Shown here piece by piece: positions 44,766 to 53,744 of a DNA stretch of 64,000 nt. The position numbers and the translations under genes were made by a program. The first letter of the stretch is position 1, and every line of letters starts with the position of its first letter. The DNA is from Prevotella sp. UBA2739. Its GTDB lineage: Bacteria; Bacteroidota; Bacteroidia; Bacteroidales; Bacteroidaceae. The notes beneath the pieces are model-generated. The model was not told the DNA's origin, made no database searches, and was given only the letters and a program-made list of their open reading frames with translations. The stretch spans positions 1,868-65,867 of the forward strand of contig DEJV01000045.1 in NCBI GenBank assembly GCA_002353525.1. Direction: 5' to 3'.

Positions 44766-46199
44766 ATGAATACAAAAGCCATCATATATAATAAGGTAAA
44801 GAATGCCGGAGTGAAGGCATTTCTGCTGCTCCTTGCCCCCTGTTCTCTGCTGCTGAGCAGTTGCGACGACAAACTCGACATCGTGCCCAAGGGCATGACC
44901 ACACTCGAGAATGTAGACGACCTGGAGTCGCTTCTCAATCAGGAGTATATGATCAATGTGTCTCCTGCATCCGACCTGGGCATCATCTGCAACGAGAGCT
45001 ATGGCTCGTTCCTCAACGTGGCCGAGGTGATGGCACAGTCCAACACGTTGAACTATGCTTACACCACCTACGACGAGAGCATCGACCGTGCCGCCCTCGC
45101 TACCGATGACGCACGTTACCAGAACTGCTATAAATACATCAACTATATGAATGTGGTCATCTCGAAAATGGACGACGCCACAGGCAACAGCGCCAACAAG
45201 GCGCGCTACATTGCAGAGGCACGCATGGTGAGAGCCTATCTGCACTGGCTGCTGGTGAATATTTATGCCAAACAGTATGATGATGCCACAGCCGAGGACG
45301 AAGGCGGCATTCCATACGTTGTCAATACCGACGTGTCGGAAGAGAAAACAAAACTATCACTAGCAGAAACATACCGCCGCATTCTCGAAGACTGTTCCGA
45401 CGAGGTGATTGCACAACTGCCACAAAAGAACACCAATGTGGAACGCGTCGACCAGGCTTTCGGCAATGCAGTGCGCGCCAAGGTGCTCATGCAGATGAAA
45501 CACTATGCAGAGGCGCTTCCCTACGCACAGGCTTCGCTCCGACTGAACAACACCATCGAGGACCGCTCGGCCATTGTGGAGTCGATGACATGGTCGCTGC
45601 CACAAACTGCAGAGAACAACCTGCTGTATATCGGGGCGGGTACACGCGTGTCGCCAACTTTTACCACCATCATGCCTGAGACCTATGCATTGTTTGAGGA
45701 GGGTGACTATGTCATCAACTACGATCTGATGGGCGGATGGTCTGTCATGATGGGCGAGATGTTCTCAGGAATCTCGGGTTCTGCACTCTATCAGGGATGG
45801 GACACCTGGGGCAACCCCTGGGGCATCGTCACCGACCACATGTACTATGTGGCTGCCGAATGTCTGATCCGAACAGGCAAGATACAAGAAGGGTTGCAGA
45901 TGGTGGACCGCGTGAGAGCCAAACGCGTAGAGAACTACGAGCCGTTTGCACAGGGCAATCCTTCTGAACAGGAAGCCATGGCCATGATGCAGCGCGCCAA
46001 ATGGGTGGAGTGCATTGCCAGCTATGAGAACTTCTTCGACTGCAAACGCTGGAACACCGAGGCCAACTATAAGCGCACTATCACCCGCAATCTGGGCAGC
46101 TATGGCACTTTCACGCTCTCGCCCGAGTCGCCACTATGGGTATTGCCGTTCCCAGCCAATGCCACAAGATATAATCCATCGCTCACGCAAAACTATTAA
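44766..46199 (+). CDS. SusD-family surface lipoprotein
   Basis: 477 residues from ATG 44766. A lipoprotein signal (AFLLLLAPCSLLLSSC) ends with a lipobox cysteine followed by DD, acidic residues suited to surface export in Bacteroidota. The rest is tetratricopeptide-rich SusD fold: RMVRAYLHWLLVNIYAKQY, GGIPYVVNTDVSEEKTKLS, YRRILEDCSDE, the AECLIRTGKIQEGLQMVDRVRAKRV segment and a RWNTEANYKRTITRNLG C-terminus. It caps the barrel of the SusC-like receptor encoded upstream. Confidence 0.94.
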   Translation: MNTKAIIYNKVKNAGVKAFLLLLAPCSLLLSSCDDKLDIVPKGMTTLENVDDLESLLNQEYMINVSPASDLGIICNESYGSFLNVAEVMAQSNTLNYAYTTYDESIDRAALATDDARYQNCYKYINYMNVVISKMDDATGNSANKARYIAEARMVRAYLHWLLVNIYAKQYDDATAEDEGGIPYVVNTDVSEEKTKLSLAETYRRILEDCSDEVIAQLPQKNTNVERVDQAFGNAVRAKVLMQMKHYAEALPYAQASLRLNNTIEDRSAIVESMTWSLPQTAENNLLYIGAGTRVSPTFTTIMPETYALFEEGDYVINYDLMGGWSVMMGEMFSGISGSALYQGWDTWGNPWGIVTDHMYYVAAECLIRTGKIQEGLQMVDRVRAKRVENYEPFAQGNPSEQEAMAMMQRAKWVECIASYENFFDCKRWNTEANYKRTITRNLGSYGTFTLSPESPLWVLPFPANATRYNPSLTQNY

Positions 46200-46202
46200 T
46201 CA

Positions 46203-46237
46203 TGCATAATTCATAATGCATCATTCATAATTCATAA
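46203..46237 (+). repeat. Heptamer array (TGCATAA/TTCATAA), 5 units
   Basis: Five in-phase 7-bp units in the 44-bp gap between the susD-like and thioredoxin genes. The word is the same family as arrays 1 and 2 around the four-helix-bundle gene. Confidence 0.8.
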
Positions 46238-46243
46238 TAAAAG

Positions 46244-47692
46244 ATGAAAAACGGACTGAAGAAAATAATGATGATGCTTGTCGGGGCAGCCTTCGTGCTG
46301 CCCACACAGGCACAGTTGCTGAAGGTCACCATCAAGGACCCGGCATTGCAGAAGAACAGTATGTTGTCTGTCAAAGGTGACTTTGAGCAAATGAAGTTCG
46401 ACGAGAAAGGTGTATGGACGTACAACAACACCGACAAAATCAAAGAACCCACAGAGATGGGTATGTTCATCGGTGGGGGACACATGGCCGACGTGTTCTT
46501 AGAGCCAGGCAAGACCATCTGCATGGACATCAGCTTGAAGAACGGTAAGCTACAGACCAAGTTCAAAGGTGACAATGCGGCTGAGTCACGTTTTCTGATG
46601 GAAGACATGAGCCTTACCCCCGAGCGTTATGCCCCACGCACCCTTGACCCCGAGGACCTTGAAGAGATGTCGGAAAAAGAACTCAACGAGTATAAGGAGA
46701 GGATAGAACGCGAGAAACGCGACACCATCTCTTTCGATGAGGCTTACCGTCGACTTGAGCAGCACTATGCAGCCACGATGAAAGCAGCCAAGGCCGTGAA
46801 GGATGCCGACCGCAGGAATCAATTCGTGCATCGTGCCGAGGTACACTACCTTGCCGCCCAGCTTGACCTCACCGAGACCAGAGCTCATGCATGGAAGATG
46901 GACCTGAAGAAAGACGAGTTGTACAAGCAGCTCCTCAGTCGCATCGACCCAAACGATGTGTTTGGCGTCGACCAGCTTTACCGTCTGCCGCAGCGCCTGT
47001 TGGAGAGCAAACTCACCACCAACAAGCGTGATGTCGACCAGACTGCCTATGCGCTCGACTATATCAGCAATGTGGATAAGACCTTCACCAACGAGACCAT
47101 TCGCCATCGTCTGCTCAGCGACTTAGGAATGCAGGTGTTCAACAGCAGCTATAGCGGCCAGGTGTTCGAGATGGATAAGTTCTGGCAGGCCTTCAAGAAA
47201 GCATCGCCCAAGCAGACTCTCGACTATTTCCAGCCCATCTACGACTCGCGCATGGCTACGAAGGCCGGTGCCAAATGCCCCGATGCATCGTTCTCCGACC
47301 TGCAGGGCAACAAGCACAAGCTCTCCGACTATTTCGGCAAGTATCTCTTCATCGATATCTGGGCCACATGGTGTATTCCCTGCTGTGCTGAGATTCCTTA
47401 TATCGAGAAGCATGTTGCCCACTACAAGGACAATCCAAAGATCCAGTTCATCAGCATCAGCATCGACCACAACCACAATGCATGGGTGAAGAAACTGGAG
47501 AACGACAAGCCCGAGTGGCCGCAGTTCATCTGTGATAAAGAGGAGTATCAGCAGATCAGCAAGCAATGGGGCGTGACGGGTATTCCCCGTTTCATCATCA
47601 TCAACCCTGATGGGACCATCAACCAGAGTGAGGCTTTCCGTCCCAGCGCTGCTGATTTCCGTGAGCGGATTGACAAAATCATAGGGAAGTAA
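46244..47692 (+). CDS. TlpA-like thioredoxin-fold protein (third in the SusCD operon)
   Basis: 482 residues, signal peptide about 1-23 (ending PTQA). An N-terminal DUF4369-like domain (about 25-115) and a helical middle (about 120-335) are followed by a thioredoxin domain with active site WCIPC (Trp376, Cys377, Cys380) and a further Cys directly after (CIPCCAEIP), plus GVTGIPRFIIINPDG. It is more distant from the tandem pair at 36.9-39.7 kb. The changed dipeptide (IP against GP) predicts a different redox potential. Confidence 0.92.
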   Translation: MKNGLKKIMMMLVGAAFVLPTQAQLLKVTIKDPALQKNSMLSVKGDFEQMKFDEKGVWTYNNTDKIKEPTEMGMFIGGGHMADVFLEPGKTICMDISLKNGKLQTKFKGDNAAESRFLMEDMSLTPERYAPRTLDPEDLEEMSEKELNEYKERIEREKRDTISFDEAYRRLEQHYAATMKAAKAVKDADRRNQFVHRAEVHYLAAQLDLTETRAHAWKMDLKKDELYKQLLSRIDPNDVFGVDQLYRLPQRLLESKLTTNKRDVDQTAYALDYISNVDKTFTNETIRHRLLSDLGMQVFNSSYSGQVFEMDKFWQAFKKASPKQTLDYFQPIYDSRMATKAGAKCPDASFSDLQGNKHKLSDYFGKYLFIDIWATWCIPCCAEIPYIEKHVAHYKDNPKIQFISISIDHNHNAWVKKLENDKPEWPQFICDKEEYQQISKQWGVTGIPRFIIINPDGTINQSEAFRPSAADFRERIDKIIGK

Positions 47693-47721
47693 ACCTATTG
47701 TAAAGAGAAATACTAACAAAC

Positions 47722-47765
47722 GGTGCTTGTCTTTGGTGTCGCTAGCGAGGCCAAGGGCAAGCACC
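47722..47765 (+). other. Hairpin after the SusCD/thioredoxin operon, possible terminator
   Basis: A 15-bp arm at 47722-47736 pairs with 47751-47765 with two G-T wobbles, around a loop containing the palindrome CGCTAGCG. No T-run follows. Confidence 0.5.
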
Positions 47766-47858
47766 GAATGTGTTTTATGATGGATGTGAACATGCCCTGA
47801 AAAACACTTATTTCCTGTCTTTTATCAGAGAAAATGATGGCAATTGGCAAACTTTTTG

Positions 47859-47866
47859 TATATTTG
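47859..47866 (+). promoter_or_regulatory. Predicted -7 promoter element for the DJ-1/ispD genes
   Basis: TATATTTG, a TAnnTTTG match, 31 bp before the ATG at 47898. Confidence 0.6.
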
Positions 47867-47897
47867 TGCCGTAAAAAGACATAAAATAGATGTAGAT

Positions 47898-48461
47898 ATG
47901 AAGAAAGTGTTTATGTTTCTGGCTAACGGCTTCGAGGATATCGAGGCCCTGATTCCACTGGACGTACTGCGTCGCGGTGGCGTGGACGTGAAAACCGTAA
48001 GCATCACGGGATCGCTAGTTGATGAATCGGCTCATGGCGTGAAGATAGAGGCCGACTTGCTGTTTGACGACGCCGATCTGCAGGATGCTGACCTGCTGAT
48101 GCTGCCTGGCGGCATGCCGGGAGCCTCGAACCTGAACGAACACGAAGGACTGAAAAAGGCGCTAGTGGAACAGGCCGAGGCAGGACGACTGGTATCGGCC
48201 ATCTGTGCGGCTCCGCTGGTATTGGGCGGACTGGGTCTTCTCAATGGCAAGCGCGCCACCTGCTACCCCGGATTTGAGCAGACACTCATTGGTGCTGAAT
48301 ACACAGCAGCCCTATTCACCGTGGATGGAAATATCGTTACGGGAGAAGGACCCGCAGCAGCCTTCCCCTATGCCTACACCCTGCTGGCAATGCTTACCGA
48401 CGAAGAGACGGCCAGAGGCGTGGCCGAAGGCATGCGTTACCTGCACTTGATGGAGGGATAG
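47898..48461 (+). CDS. DJ-1/PfpI-family protein (YajL-like)
   Basis: 187 residues from ATG 47898, which fits the promoter and the normal family start KKVFMFLANGFEDIEA. The catalytic cysteine is Cys103 in SAICAAPLVLGG, with the conserved GFEDIEA glutamate near residue 15 and the GEGPAAAFPYAYTLL histidine-replacing segment. Members are small cytoplasmic enzymes linked to repair or protection against carbonyl damage. Directly adjacent to ispD, with no gap. Confidence 0.94.
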   Translation: MKKVFMFLANGFEDIEALIPLDVLRRGGVDVKTVSITGSLVDESAHGVKIEADLLFDDADLQDADLLMLPGGMPGASNLNEHEGLKKALVEQAEAGRLVSAICAAPLVLGGLGLLNGKRATCYPGFEQTLIGAEYTAALFTVDGNIVTGEGPAAAFPYAYTLLAMLTDEETARGVAEGMRYLHLMEG

Positions 48462-49124
48462 ATGGACTACGTGATTATCGTGGCGGGTGGCAAAGGCCTG
48501 CGCATGGGATCGGACGTACGGAAGCAGTTTCTGCCCATCGGAGGACGACCGGTGCTGATGCGCACCATGGAGTGCTTCAGAGCATACTCGAAGGAGTTGA
48601 AAATCATTCTGGTGTTGCCCGATTCACAGCAAGACTACTGGCGGGAACTGTGCCGCACGTACCACTTCGACATGGACTATCTGCTGGCAAACGGCGGCGA
48701 GACACGTTTCCACTCGGTAAAGAACGGGCTGAGCCTGATTGCTGACAACGAAACGGGCGTCGTGGGAGTTCACGACGGCGTGCGCCCATTTGTGAGCACC
48801 GATGTGATAGACCGCTGCTACGAGGCGGCCCGCACAGACGGCGCGGTGGTGCCTGTGGTGCCTGTGGTAGAAACGCTGCGCCACATCGTTGAGGGCACAA
48901 AGCCACGCGCCGACTACCGACTGGTACAGACACCCCAGACTTTCGACATTCAATTGCTGAAGGCAGCCTTCCAACAGCCGTACTGCGATGCTTTCACCGA
49001 CGATGCGTCGGTGGTGGAACATTATGGCCATTCCATAACGCTCGTTGAGGGCAACCGAGAGAACATCAAGATTACCACCCCTTTTGACATGAAGGTGGGA
49101 GAGAGTTATCTGATGGAAGATTGA
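48462..49124 (+). CDS. ispD: 2-C-methyl-D-erythritol 4-phosphate cytidylyltransferase
   Basis: 220 residues. The nucleotidyltransferase signature [22 protein letters not shown] is at the N-terminus (about 8-28), with [22 protein letters not shown] and the C-terminal [27 protein letters not shown]. It couples CTP with methylerythritol phosphate in the non-mevalonate isoprenoid pathway. Its ATG directly follows the DJ-1 stop. The final codons (MED) already lie in a heptamer array. Confidence 0.96.
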   Translation: MDYVIIVAGGKGLRMGSDVRKQFLPIGGRPVLMRTMECFRAYSKELKIILVLPDSQQDYWRELCRTYHFDMDYLLANGGETRFHSVKNGLSLIADNETGVVGVHDGVRPFVSTDVIDRCYEAARTDGAVVPVVPVVETLRHIVEGTKPRADYRLVQTPQTFDIQLLKAAFQQPYCDAFTDDASVVEHYGHSITLVEGNRENIKITTPFDMKVGESYLMED

Positions 49125-49284
49125 AGATGGAGGATGGAGAATGGAGGATTCTTTCAAGTTGATAACTGAAAACTGATAGTTGAGAGGTGTGATTCGCTTT
49201 CGAGTTTGAGCCTCAGCCTGGAGGGTAATCATACCTCTCAGTTATCAACTCTCAGTTATCAGCTATCATCTATCAACTAGAAAA
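49116..49284 (-). repeat. Heptamer-flanked composite element filling the ispD-recG spacer
   Basis: Heptamers begin in the last ispD codons (GAAGATG/GAGAATG type), change word to AGTTGAT/AACTGAA (49157-49184), then the 52-bp core (49185-49236), then inverted units CTCAGTT/ATCAACT up to the recG ATG. The 108-bp form is 49157-49264. On the minus strand the core matches the GH92 copy closely (AGGTATGATTAC, GGCTCAAACTCGAAA, AATCACACC). In the frame used by the coding copies this copy contains TGA. Confidence 0.87.
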
Positions 49285-51384
49285 ATGTACGATATACTCA
49301 ACCAGGACATCAAATACTTGCCGGGTGTCGGACCACGACGGAAAGAGATACTGAGCAAGGAATTGGGCATCAACACATTTGGTGACCTGCTGGAGTATTA
49401 TCCTTATAAATATGTAGACCGATCGAAGATCTACCAGATCAGCGAACTGACTGGCGACATGCCGTTCGTGCAGATAAAAGGACAGATACTGAGCTTCGAG
49501 GAATTCGACATGGGGCCACGACGGAAACGGGTGGTGGCACACATGACCGACGGGACGGGTGTGGTAGACCTGGTGTGGTTCAGCAAGGCACAATATGTGA
49601 CGCGCGACTACAAGGTGAACACAGAATATATTGTGTTTGGAAAACCTACGGTGTATAACTACCGCTATCAGTTTGCACACCCCGACATGGAGAAGGCTGC
49701 CGACGTAAAGCTTTCGGAAATGGGCATGCAACCCTACTACGTGACGACGGAGAAGATGAAAACCATGGGACTGACATCGAGGGCCATCGAACGGCTCACG
49801 AAGAACCTGGTGGAGAGCATCAGCACACCGTTGCCCGAGACGTTGCCGCCCTTCATCACCAACAGACTGCGACTGGTGGCGCGCGACACGGCTCTCCGAC
49901 ACATACATTACCCGAAGACACTGCAGGACGTGCAACATGCCCAGCTGCGACTGAAGTTTGAGGAATTGTTCTACGTACAGCTAAATATATTAAGGTATGC
50001 CAGCGACCATCGCCGCAAATACCGTGGCTACGTGTTCGAGCATGTGGGGGCACTTTTCAATGGTTTCTACCACAACAACCTACCGTTCCCACTGACAGAG
50101 GCCCAAAAACGGGTGATGCGCGAGATACGTGCCGACATGGGTAGTGGACGGCAGATGAACAGATTGCTGCAAGGCGACGTGGGTTCGGGAAAGACGCTGG
50201 TGGCACTGATGTCGATGCTCATCGCCCTTGACAACGGTTATCAGGCATGTATCATGGCACCCACGGAGATTCTGGCTGAGCAGCACCTGACAACCATCCG
50301 CGACTTTCTGCAGAACATGGACATCCGTGTGGAACTGCTCACGGGCATCGTGAAAGGTAAGCGACGCGAGGCTATCCTGCAAGGACTGGCCGACGGCAGT
50401 GTGCAGATTCTGGTGGGCACACATGCAGTGATAGAAGACTGGGTGCAGTTTCGCAACCTGGGCATGGTGGTCATCGACGAACAACATCGCTTCGGTGTGG
50501 CACAGAGGGCCAAGCTGTGGGGAAAGAGTCAGAACCCACCCCACATTCTGGTGATGACGGCCACCCCAATACCACGCACACTGGCCATGACCATCTATGG
50601 CGACTTGGATGTGAGCATCATCGACGAGCTGCCGCCAGGCCGTAAGCCTGTGGTGACCCTGCATAAGTACGACAACCAGACAACAAGCCTCTATCAGGGC
50701 ATCCGCCAACAAATCAACGAGGGGCGACAAGTATATATCGTGTTCCCCCTGATCAAAGAGAGCGAGAAGAGTGACCTGAAAAATCTGGAGGAAGGCTATG
50801 CTGCGTTGCTCGAGGTATTTCCGGAGTTCCGCCTGAGCAAAGTGCACGGTAAGATGAAATCGAAAGAGAAAGAGGCCGAGATGCAACGGTTCGTCAGTGG
50901 CGAGACACAAATACTGGTGGCTACCACAGTGATAGAAGTGGGCGTAAACGTGCCCAACGCTTCGGTAATGGTGATACTCGACGCACAACGTTTCGGACTG
51001 TCGCAGTTGCACCAACTGCGCGGACGCGTGGGTCGTGGCGCCGACCAGAGCTACTGCATACTGGTGACCACTCCACAGCTGAGCACCGAGACTCGCAAGC
51101 GCATCGATATCATGTGCGACACCAACGACGGCTTCCGCATTGCCGAGGCCGACCTGAAACTGCGCGGGCCTGGCGACCTGGAGGGAACACAACAAAGCGG
51201 TATGGCCTTCGACCTGAAGATAGCCGATATTGCCCGCGACGGACAAATTGTGCAGATGGCCCGCGACGAGGCGCAAAAGATTATTGACGACGACCCGACC
51301 TGCCAGAAACAGGAGTACAAAATGTTGTGGGACCGCCTGCGCGAACTGCGGAAAACCAACATCAACTGGGCTGCAATATCTTGA
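49285..51384 (+). CDS. recG: ATP-dependent DNA helicase RecG
   Basis: 699 residues. An N-terminal wedge/OB domain (about 1-235) is followed by helicase motifs: Walker A GDVGSGKT at 297-304, APTEILAEQH, DEQH at 398-401, MTATPIPRTLAMTIYGD, TTVIEVGVNVPNASVMVI and QLRGRVGRG. The C-terminal RecG tail has MCDTNDGFRIAEADLKLRGPGDLEGTQQSG. It remodels stalled replication forks and branched DNA. The ATG directly follows a heptamer array. Confidence 0.97.
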   Translation: MYDILNQDIKYLPGVGPRRKEILSKELGINTFGDLLEYYPYKYVDRSKIYQISELTGDMPFVQIKGQILSFEEFDMGPRRKRVVAHMTDGTGVVDLVWFSKAQYVTRDYKVNTEYIVFGKPTVYNYRYQFAHPDMEKAADVKLSEMGMQPYYVTTEKMKTMGLTSRAIERLTKNLVESISTPLPETLPPFITNRLRLVARDTALRHIHYPKTLQDVQHAQLRLKFEELFYVQLNILRYASDHRRKYRGYVFEHVGALFNGFYHNNLPFPLTEAQKRVMREIRADMGSGRQMNRLLQGDVGSGKTLVALMSMLIALDNGYQACIMAPTEILAEQHLTTIRDFLQNMDIRVELLTGIVKGKRREAILQGLADGSVQILVGTHAVIEDWVQFRNLGMVVIDEQHRFGVAQRAKLWGKSQNPPHILVMTATPIPRTLAMTIYGDLDVSIIDELPPGRKPVVTLHKYDNQTTSLYQGIRQQINEGRQVYIVFPLIKESEKSDLKNLEEGYAALLEVFPEFRLSKVHGKMKSKEKEAEMQRFVSGETQILVATTVIEVGVNVPNASVMVILDAQRFGLSQLHQLRGRVGRGADQSYCILVTTPQLSTETRKRIDIMCDTNDGFRIAEADLKLRGPGDLEGTQQSGMAFDLKIADIARDGQIVQMARDEAQKIIDDDPTCQKQEYKMLWDRLRELRKTNINWAAIS

Positions 51385-51467
51385 TTTTGGACGCATTACA
51401 AAACTTCGTTTATGTTAAAATCGCAATAAAAACTGTTAACGCGGACACGTTTTAAAAAGTTTTTTAT

Positions 51468-51475
51468 TACCTTTG
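51468..51475 (+). promoter_or_regulatory. Predicted -7 promoter element for the M23 peptidase gene
   Basis: TACCTTTG, a TAnnTTTG match, about 87 bp before the ATG at 51562. Confidence 0.6.
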
Positions 51476-51561
51476 CAACGAATTTTTACCTCAAAGAAGG
51501 CATTTCTGGCTTTCATTGAGCAAGAAACAAGGGATTAGCCAAGCCCTTTTACAACCCAAAC

Positions 51562-52551
51562 ATGAAATTAAAAATAAGGATGATGAATTTAAGAAACAAA
51601 ATAAAAGCCATTGCTGTTACAGTGCTCATGTCTATGAGTGCCACATCAATGTCGGCTCAGGACCTGCTGGCCCGACAAGCACCCGTAGACCGGAAGATGA
51701 AAACCGTTGACACATTGGCTCTGCGTGACCTCTTAATCAAAGAATTGGCTCAGTCGCCATCGGCCGACCTCTACGAGGACTGGAACAACCAGTATGCCCA
51801 TCGCGCCACGGCTCTGCCCGACTCGTTTACAATTCAATTGAGCAACTTCTGCATGCCCACACCGAGCCGCGTGGTGACCTCGAACTTCGGTGCAAGATGG
51901 GGACGCATGCACAAAGGACTGGATATTAAGGTATATATCGGCGATACCATCCGCTCGGCATTCAACGGCAAGGTGCGCATCGTGCGCTATGAGCCTGCAG
52001 GATACGGTAAGTATATCGTCATTCGCCATAACAACGGTCTGGAGACCATCTACGGTCACCTGTCGAAGCAACTGGTGACAGAGAATCAGGAAGTACGCGC
52101 TGGCGACGTGATTGGACTGGGTGGTAACACCGGACGAAGCACTGGCTCGCACCTGCACTTCGAGACACGTCTGTGCGGTGTAGCTCTCAACCCGGCCGTA
52201 TTCTTCGACTTCCGCAACCAGGACGTGACAGGCGACTACTATGTATTCACCAAGCGCACTTACGACAGAGATGCCCGTGAGGCCACACGCATGCGCGGCA
52301 AAGTGGGTAACGGAGGCTATACTCCTGATATGGTGCGCGGTACCTCGAGTCCTAACACCGACACAGCTGCCCGCGAGGCAGAGAAGTCGATGCGCAGCAG
52401 CAGTGCCAAGCAGTATCATAAGGTGGCCAAGGGCGAAACACTATACTCGATTGCCCGCAAGCGCGGTACTACAGTGGAGGCTCTTTGCAAGCTGAACCGC
52501 ATTGGCAAGAACAAGAATGTGCGTCCAGGACAAATGCTAAGATATTCATAA
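51562..52551 (+). CDS. M23 (LytM-type) metallopeptidase with C-terminal LysM domain
   Basis: 329 residues with a signal peptide ending SMSAQ (the start may be ATG 51562, 51580 or 51583). The M23 fold lies at about 95-220, with zinc ligands His117 and Asp121 (MHKGLDI) and the SHLHFET motif, His197 and His199. A low-complexity linker (about 235-280) leads to a LysM peptidoglycan-binding domain at about 283-329 (KVAKGETLYSIARKRGTTVEALCKLN). All catalytic ligands are present, so it should be an active cell-wall endopeptidase rather than a degenerate activator. Confidence 0.95.
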   Translation: MKLKIRMMNLRNKIKAIAVTVLMSMSATSMSAQDLLARQAPVDRKMKTVDTLALRDLLIKELAQSPSADLYEDWNNQYAHRATALPDSFTIQLSNFCMPTPSRVVTSNFGARWGRMHKGLDIKVYIGDTIRSAFNGKVRIVRYEPAGYGKYIVIRHNNGLETIYGHLSKQLVTENQEVRAGDVIGLGGNTGRSTGSHLHFETRLCGVALNPAVFFDFRNQDVTGDYYVFTKRTYDRDAREATRMRGKVGNGGYTPDMVRGTSSPNTDTAAREAEKSMRSSSAKQYHKVAKGETLYSIARKRGTTVEALCKLNRIGKNKNVRPGQMLRYS

Positions 52552-52572
52552 GATAGTAAATTTCTATACGTT

Positions 52573-52611
52573 AAAAAAGCCCGATGAACAATTTGCTCAC
52601 CGGGCTTTTTT
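52573..52611. terminator. Bidirectional terminator between M23 and YqiA-like genes
   Basis: AAAAAAGCCCG (52573-52583) pairs with CGGGCTTTTTT (52601-52611), with partial pairing inside the loop. A-tract and T-tract on the two arms serve both convergent genes. Confidence 0.88.
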
Positions 52612-52615
52612 ATTT

Positions 52616-53623
52616 TTATTGTCCTCCCAAACGGTCGAAGAACTCGATGATGTCTTCCCACGTCTTAAACGTATCGCTGCCATAGACAATGTGAGTGCCC
52701 ATGAAATCGGAGGCACCATAGAGCGACGACGACGTGATGAGGTAATCGCCATACAACAGATGCAGCTGATTGGTAAAGAGCAGATGGTCGTAGGCCGGCA
52801 CATTGATATACTCCATGGCCCATGCCACCGTCTGTCCCATCAGCTGGGGCTCGTTGGTGGTGGAAGGCGCAACAAAGAAGACACGATAATGCTCGATGAG
52901 ACGGCGAATGGCTTTCTGAGCACTGCTGGTGGGTTTCTGCCAGGCATCGCGCAGTGTGTCGAGACCCACATATACGATGGGACGCTCACGATGCTCCTGC
53001 CGGTCGTCGAACCATCGGATGACTGGTAACACCGAGTGCATAAAACTCTTGTCGTTCATGCGGTGCTCGCCATGAAAGCGGATAGCATGTGGATAGTGGC
53101 TGGCAAACAAATCGTAGGTATCGACGGTAGTGTCCTCGTCGCCAAAAAGGCCCACCACACGGTGCAGCCGTTCTTCGTCGTTCACCCCGCTGAAACATTG
53201 CTGGGTCATCTCCTTATACTCTTTCACCAGTGCCTTGGTCACGATAAAGTCCTGCACACCATCTTGCCGCGGATTCTGGAAGTGCTGCGCTCCCACCATA
53301 TTGTGGCTCACCATGGTGTCGCCCATCTGCAAGGCAGGATTGATGACGATGCGGTCGTAGCCATAAAGCATCTCGGCAAACATACCGCCCATCGATGTGC
53401 CAATGATGAGATCGGGTTGCTCGGCCGTACACGTGTCGCGCAACAGTTGTATGGCCTCTTGCGGGTGAAGGGGCAGATCGGGAGCGATCACCACAGCCGA
53501 GGGCATCACCGTGCGCATGCGAACCACGGTGCCCGACTGTCCCGAAGAAGCAAAGCCATGCACATAAAGAATTTTCTTGCCCGACATCAAATCGGGGAAT
53601 TGCTTGATATAAAGATTTTCCAT
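52616..53623 (-). CDS. YqiA-like alpha/beta hydrolase fused to a degenerate 5'-nucleotidase-like HAD domain
   Basis: 335 residues. Residues about 15-195 are a YqiA/YcfP-type hydrolase: HGFASSGQSG, nucleophile Ser77 in IIGTSMGG, GLFGDEDTTVD and the RFHGEHRM histidine. Residues about 208-335 resemble the cytosolic deoxynucleotidase (NT5C-like) HAD fold: VYVGLDTLRDAW where motif I should be DxDxV, PAYDHLLFTNQLHLLYGDYLI, and the ending GTHIVYGSDTFKTWEDIIEFF. The first Asp of motif I, the HAD nucleophile, is replaced by Gly, so the domain is probably catalytically dead and used for binding. The predicted -7 element ends only 5 bp upstream of ATG 53623, so either the mRNA is leaderless or translation starts at the Met at 53587 (residue 13). 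Confidence 0.8.
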   Translation of the reverse strand: MENLYIKQFPDLMSGKKILYVHGFASSGQSGTVVRMRTVMPSAVVIAPDLPLHPQEAIQLLRDTCTAEQPDLIIGTSMGGMFAEMLYGYDRIVINPALQMGDTMVSHNMVGAQHFQNPRQDGVQDFIVTKALVKEYKEMTQQCFSGVNDEERLHRVVGLFGDEDTTVDTYDLFASHYPHAIRFHGEHRMNDKSFMHSVLPVIRWFDDRQEHRERPIVYVGLDTLRDAWQKPTSSAQKAIRRLIEHYRVFFVAPSTTNEPQLMGQTVAWAMEYINVPAYDHLLFTNQLHLLYGDYLITSSSLYGASDFMGTHIVYGSDTFKTWEDIIEFFDRLGGQ

Positions 53624-53628
53624 GAATG

Positions 53629-53636
53629 CAAAAATA
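53629..53636 (-). promoter_or_regulatory. Predicted -7 promoter element for the YqiA-like gene
   Basis: TATTTTTG on the minus strand, a TAnnTTTG match almost touching the annotated ATG at 53623. Confidence 0.5.
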
Positions 53637-53682
53637 ATGTTTTTTTCACAATTTATTTCTATTTTTGAATGATAATTTTCCG

Positions 53683-53710
53683 TTTGGTTGCTATATTTTT
53701 TCTATATTTG
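53683..53710 (+). promoter_or_regulatory. Predicted -33/-7 promoter for the GH2 gene
   Basis: TTTG at 53683-53686 and TATATTTG at 53703-53710 with a 16-bp spacer (a little short), 34 bp before the ATG. Confidence 0.58.
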
Positions 53711-53744
53711 CACGCAGAAATCTAAATAAATAAAAATATTTTCT

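Noticed and set aside
36172..47692. Classical polysaccharide utilisation locus around the second SusCD pair
   Set aside because: No glycosidase or lyase gene lies in the operon; the GH92 gene at 31.9-35.4 kb has its own promoter and is separated by a repeat-filled spacer and a convergent sigma gene.
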